The notes under the pieces are model-generated. The model was not told where the DNA came from, made no database searches, and was given only the letters and a program-made list of their open reading frames with translations. DNA of 8,133 nt from assembly GCA_005883085.1 (NCBI GenBank), contig VBAY01000113.1, positions 1-8,133 on the forward strand, written 5' to 3'. Each line of letters opens with the position of its first letter. The stretch's first letter is position 1. This document shows positions 5,881-8,133 of this stretch, one piece after another. The DNA comes from Candidatus Bathyarchaeota archaeon. GTDB taxonomy: Archaea > Thermoproteota > Bathyarchaeia > 40CM-2-53-6. The position numbers and the translations under genes were made by a program.

Positions 5881-6228
5881 ATGGAAATGTTTGCGATGAG
5901 AGAATTCCAGTTTTCCTCGGCTGCCTCGCTGGATGTTGATGAGAAGGCGATGCAAGGGCACAACTACGAGCTCAGGGTCATTGTTAAGGGAAATCCTGAC
6001 TCACGAGGAGTGATTCTAGACACGAGGATTATCGAGAGAATCGTCAACCAAGAGATAATTGGGAAATTGGATAAGAAAAACTTGAATGAGGTTATTCCCA
6101 ATCCGACGATGGAACGTATCTCTGTGTGGATCTGGAACCGGCTCAAACCATCTATCAAGGAGCTGCACGAGGTTAGAGTCTGGGAAAACCGGAAAAAAGG
6201 AACCAGTGTAATCTACAGAGAGAACTGA
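5881..6228 (+). CDS. 6-pyruvoyl-tetrahydropterin synthase/QueD-like T-fold protein with degenerate active site
   Basis: A 115-residue protein matching the PTPS/QueD fold end to end: F-Q-F-S-S-A-A-S at 9-16, Q-G-H-N-Y at 25-29, G-V-I-L-D-T at 43-48, L-D-K-K-N-L-N at 63-69, N-P-T-M-E at 74-78, W-I-W at 83-85, and V-W-E-N at 100-103. Compared with E. coli QueD, zinc ligand H16 is S16 here and H31 is Q25; only H33 (H27) remains. Catalytic C27 is E21 and H71 is K65; D70 (D64) and the substrate-anchoring E110 (E102) are kept. The whole protein has no cysteine, so neither QueD/PTPS chemistry nor QueF-like thioimide chemistry is likely. It may bind a pterin, purine or pyrimidine without zinc. It is the second gene of the operon with the RibD-C reductase, which points to a flavin or pterin step. 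The exact reaction is unknown. Confidence 0.78.
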   Translation: MEMFAMREFQFSSAASLDVDEKAMQGHNYELRVIVKGNPDSRGVILDTRIIERIVNQEIIGKLDKKNLNEVIPNPTMERISVWIWNRLKPSIKELHEVRVWENRKKGTSVIYREN

Positions 6229-6242
6229 CTAGGCGCTAGTCA
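6226..6242. terminator. perfect 7-bp stem, 3-nt loop inverted repeat between convergent genes
   Basis: TGACTAG-GCG-CTAGTCA is a perfect inverted repeat whose left arm includes the TGA stop of the PTPS-like gene. It ends 3 bp before the stop of the convergent DUF885 gene. It is placed to form a hairpin in both transcripts and may act as a two-way terminator or 3'-end stabiliser. There is no T-run on either side, so classic termination is not assured. Confidence 0.45.
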
Positions 6243-6245
6243 ACA

Positions 6246-7973
6246 TCACCGCCCGGTCGCTTCAGACTCTTTGGTAACCCAGCTTTGCATCTTATTCTCC
6301 AAGACGTCCAAGGCTAGTGCGCCGTCGCCGAGGAGTTCGTCGTGGAATTTGCGAATGTCGAAACGCGGGCCTAGTATCTTCTCAGCCCTTGATCGTAGTT
6401 CGCTGATCTTGAGCTGGCCGATCTTGTACGCCAGCGCTTGACCGGGCCAGGCAATGTATCTATCGACTTCAGACGCTATGTTGAGTTCTGAGAGGGCTGT
6501 ATTATCGAGGAAGAATTGGATGGAGCGCTCACGTGTCCAACGCTTATGGTGGATCCCCGTGTCGACGACTAGGCGGGCTGCTCGCCACGCATCGAAGCTT
6601 AACCTCCCAAAATCGGAAAGGGCATCCTTGTAGAACCCAACAAGTTTGGGGAGTTCCTCGGAGTAGAGGCCCCAACCCTCGATGAAGGCCGTGTAACCGC
6701 CATGTCGTCGAAACTTCGGCAGATCAGTCAATTCCTGCTGAATTGCTAGTTGTAGGTGATGGCCAGGCACAGCCTCATGGTAGGCTAGTACCTCCATCGT
6801 GTACTTGGGCCGTTGTTCCGGGCGGAATGTGTTCACGTAGAAGTAGGCTGGACGGGAGCCATCCTCGGGCGGGCGATAGTAGTACGCATCCGGAGCCGCC
6901 TCGGCTCTAAATGGTTCAATTTCCCGGAAGCCGTATTTCGCCTTAGGCAATCTTCCGAACAATAAGGGAAGCTTCTTGTCCATCTGTTCCAGAATTTTCT
7001 TGAAGCCAGACATTAGTTCGGAAGCCGAGGTGTTGTAGTGTGATCTGTCCTTTCTTAGGGACGCGATGAACTCTTGAAGAGAGCCCTTGAAACCAATCCG
7101 GTGTACTATCTCACGCATTTCACTGTGTATGCGCGAGAGCTCTTTGAGTCCCAGTTCGTGAATCTCGTTCGGTGAAAGGTTTGTGGTAGTGTAGTGTTTA
7201 ACAGTGTAGGCGTATCGTTCGGTTCCGTCGGGAAGAGACCAGATACCCACGTCCGTTCGACATGCTGACAGGTATTCTTCCTTGAAGAAAGCGAGGAGCT
7301 TTTCAAAAGCTGGGACAACCATTTGTCGGATTGCTTCCTCAATGTTGTTCCTTATGCGAAGCGCGTCCGTTGAACCGATTTCCGATGGAATGTTCTCAAT
7401 TGCCTTGTAGAGTTCGAGCTTCTTGGGGTCTTGGACAACGTTGGCTTCCAATTGGGGAATGATCTTTTCCGCAGTCACTTTGGCAAGAACAATTCTGGCT
7501 CTCACTCCGGCTCGCATGCTCTGAATCACCTGGTCTACAAGTCGGGGAAAGGCTCGAAGACGGCTGGAAAAATTCTCGAAATCCGAGACCGACACAAATG
7601 GATGATATGTGACCAGTTCGGGAATATCGATCTGTAGTCCGGACTGCTGTGTCATAGGCGTCAGATACGGACGAAACTTCGCGGACTCCAAATTATCCTC
7701 CAGTTCTCGCTTGAAGAGTTCGTAGTTCAGCTCATCCGGTTTCGATATTGGTTTCTTGATACTTTTTAGCCGGTCCAGATATTTCTTAGACTGAGCGACT
7801 CGGCGATGGAAAGCGTCCTCCGAGGCGTCTTCTAAGGATCCGTCATATCGATGATCCCCGAGATAGGTTGCGTTGAGAGGATACTCTTTGAGGATAAATT
7901 CCCAATAGTCGTCGTACAGTTGGTTAAGTTGAGTTACGTCATGACTAGACGAGACTGATTTCCCGTGCAGCAT
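6246..7973 (-). CDS. DUF885-family putative zinc metallopeptidase
   Basis: A 575-residue protein covering the full DUF885 family length. The N-terminus has the family pattern (D-D-Y-W-E-F...Y-P-L-N-A-T-Y-L-G-D-H-R-Y-D at about 21-44). The likely metal and catalytic motif is H-E-A-V-P-G-H-H at 399-406, followed by A-F-I-E-G-W-G-L-Y-S-E-E at 429-440, where E432 may be a third ligand. G-I-H-H is at 473-476 and Y-I-A-W-P-G-Q-A-L-A-Y-K-I-G at 506-519. The arrangement resembles gluzincin peptidases, and the family is generally regarded as putative peptidases with poorly defined substrates. Many bacterial members are secreted or lipoproteins; this one has a polar N-terminus with no signal peptide or membrane segment, so it is probably cytosolic. 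It starts at ATG 7973 with no Shine-Dalgarno. A good TATA candidate lies about 35 bp upstream. It is monocistronic and convergent with the PTPS-like gene. Confidence 0.88.
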   Translation of the reverse strand: MLHGKSVSSSHDVTQLNQLYDDYWEFILKEYPLNATYLGDHRYDGSLEDASEDAFHRRVAQSKKYLDRLKSIKKPISKPDELNYELFKRELEDNLESAKFRPYLTPMTQQSGLQIDIPELVTYHPFVSVSDFENFSSRLRAFPRLVDQVIQSMRAGVRARIVLAKVTAEKIIPQLEANVVQDPKKLELYKAIENIPSEIGSTDALRIRNNIEEAIRQMVVPAFEKLLAFFKEEYLSACRTDVGIWSLPDGTERYAYTVKHYTTTNLSPNEIHELGLKELSRIHSEMREIVHRIGFKGSLQEFIASLRKDRSHYNTSASELMSGFKKILEQMDKKLPLLFGRLPKAKYGFREIEPFRAEAAPDAYYYRPPEDGSRPAYFYVNTFRPEQRPKYTMEVLAYHEAVPGHHLQLAIQQELTDLPKFRRHGGYTAFIEGWGLYSEELPKLVGFYKDALSDFGRLSFDAWRAARLVVDTGIHHKRWTRERSIQFFLDNTALSELNIASEVDRYIAWPGQALAYKIGQLKISELRSRAEKILGPRFDIRKFHDELLGDGALALDVLENKMQSWVTKESEATGR

Positions 7974-8004
7974 ATCTGTCGTTTGGCAACTAGGACGTTA
8001 GATT

Positions 8005-8012
8005 CTATTTAT
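8005..8012 (-). promoter_or_regulatory. TATA box candidate for the DUF885 gene
   Basis: The minus strand reads ATAAATAG, centred about 35 bp before ATG 7973. This predicts a leader of roughly 8-10 nt, consistent with the missing Shine-Dalgarno. Confidence 0.55.
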
Positions 8013-8030
8013 GGGCAGGGATCTGGGTAA

Positions 8031-8043
8031 GAGGTTTAACCTC
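8031..8043. repeat. 13-bp inverted repeat GAGGTT-T-AACCTC
   Basis: Perfect 6-bp arms around a single T, lying about 18 bp upstream of the DUF885 TATA candidate and just downstream of a possible minus-strand gene end at 8069. It could be a regulator site or part of a terminator for the upstream gene. Confidence 0.35.
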
Positions 8044-8068
8044 CACGTCGCGAAGAGGCAGGTCATGT

Positions 8069-8133
8069 CTACTCTTTTTTGACGTTGAGCAAGAGTCCTT
8101 GCTGTTTGAACCACGCGGAGAGTGTGTCAGTCA
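8069..8133 (-). CDS. possible C-terminal end of a further minus-strand gene (partial)
   Basis: Reading inward from the window end on the minus strand, one frame is open for 20 codons and stops at TAG 8069-8071. Its residues end S-A-W-F-K-Q-Q-G-L-L-L-N-V-K-K-E, which looks like a normal basic protein tail. The other two minus frames have stops within the first few codons. Too short to identify; it could be chance. Confidence 0.3.
   Translation of the reverse strand, partial: TDTLSAWFKQQGLLLNVKKE

Noticed and set aside
5881..6228. Assignment as functional QueD, PTPS or QueF-like archaeosine enzyme
   Set aside because: No cysteine in the protein and two of three zinc histidines missing.
8011..8082. 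23-codon plus-strand ORF starting at ATG 8011
   Set aside because: Very short, no ribosome-binding site, overlaps the DUF885 promoter region, no recognisable features.
8090..8125. Minus-strand GGTTCAAAC resembling a tRNA T-loop
   Set aside because: The flanking five-base arms do not pair and no acceptor, D or anticodon arms can be found; it reads better as codons W-F-K-Q of a partial gene.

Overview
The window reads as an archaeal chromosome fragment, most likely from the Thermoproteota (TACK) side, for example Bathyarchaeia- or Nitrososphaeria-like. Supporting this are an archaeal/eukaryotic-style ATP-dependent DNA ligase, a stand-alone diphthine--ammonia ligase (diphthamide is an archaeal/eukaryotic EF-2 modification), a short helicase-less XPF nuclease of the kind found in Crenarchaeota and Thaumarchaeota, and TATA-like boxes placed for leaderless or nearly leaderless transcripts. 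The exact lineage cannot be fixed from the sequence alone. Coding density is very high: genes overlap or abut, and the longest stretch without an assigned gene is about 170 bp.

Layout. (1) 1-990 (+): 3' part of a DNA ligase gene, broken at the window edge by a perfect 32-bp tandem duplication over the active-site lysine region. (2) 987-1670 (+): dph6, coupled to the ligase by a TTG start overlapping its TGA stop. (3) 1647-3652 (-): a two-gene unit, XPF nuclease then a DadD/MtaD-type adenosine-derivative deaminase, whose 3' end overlaps dph6 by 24 bp. (4) 3825-4529 (+): GTP cyclohydrolase II (RibA). (5) 4541-5017 (-): a VOC/glyoxalase-fold protein lacking the family's metal ligands. (6) 5023-6228 (+): a RibD-C-type reductase followed by a 6-pyruvoyl-tetrahydropterin synthase (PTPS/QueD) homologue that has lost most of its zinc site and all cysteines. 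(7) 6246-7973 (-): a DUF885 putative metallopeptidase without a signal peptide. (8) 8069-8133 (-): perhaps the last 20 codons of another gene.

How the genes may work together. The centre (3825-6228) looks like a flavin/pterin neighbourhood. RibA opens GTP to the diaminopyrimidine precursor of riboflavin, and the RibD-C protein could reduce the ribosyl side chain (or a related pterin). The PTPS-like protein keeps the T-fold substrate-anchoring glutamate but not the QueD/PTPS catalytic set, so its reaction is unknown. The reductase and VOC genes start 5 bp apart, head to head. Each has an AT-rich TATA-like element lying inside the other's first codons, at the right distance for leaderless transcription. 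The remaining genes serve DNA replication and repair (ligase, XPF), EF-2 modification (Dph6) and SAM by-product salvage (deaminase). Two short inverted repeats, at 6226-6242 and 8031-8043, flank the DUF885 gene.

The most interesting candidate for something undescribed is the RibD-C/PTPS-like operon with its degenerate T-fold enzyme.
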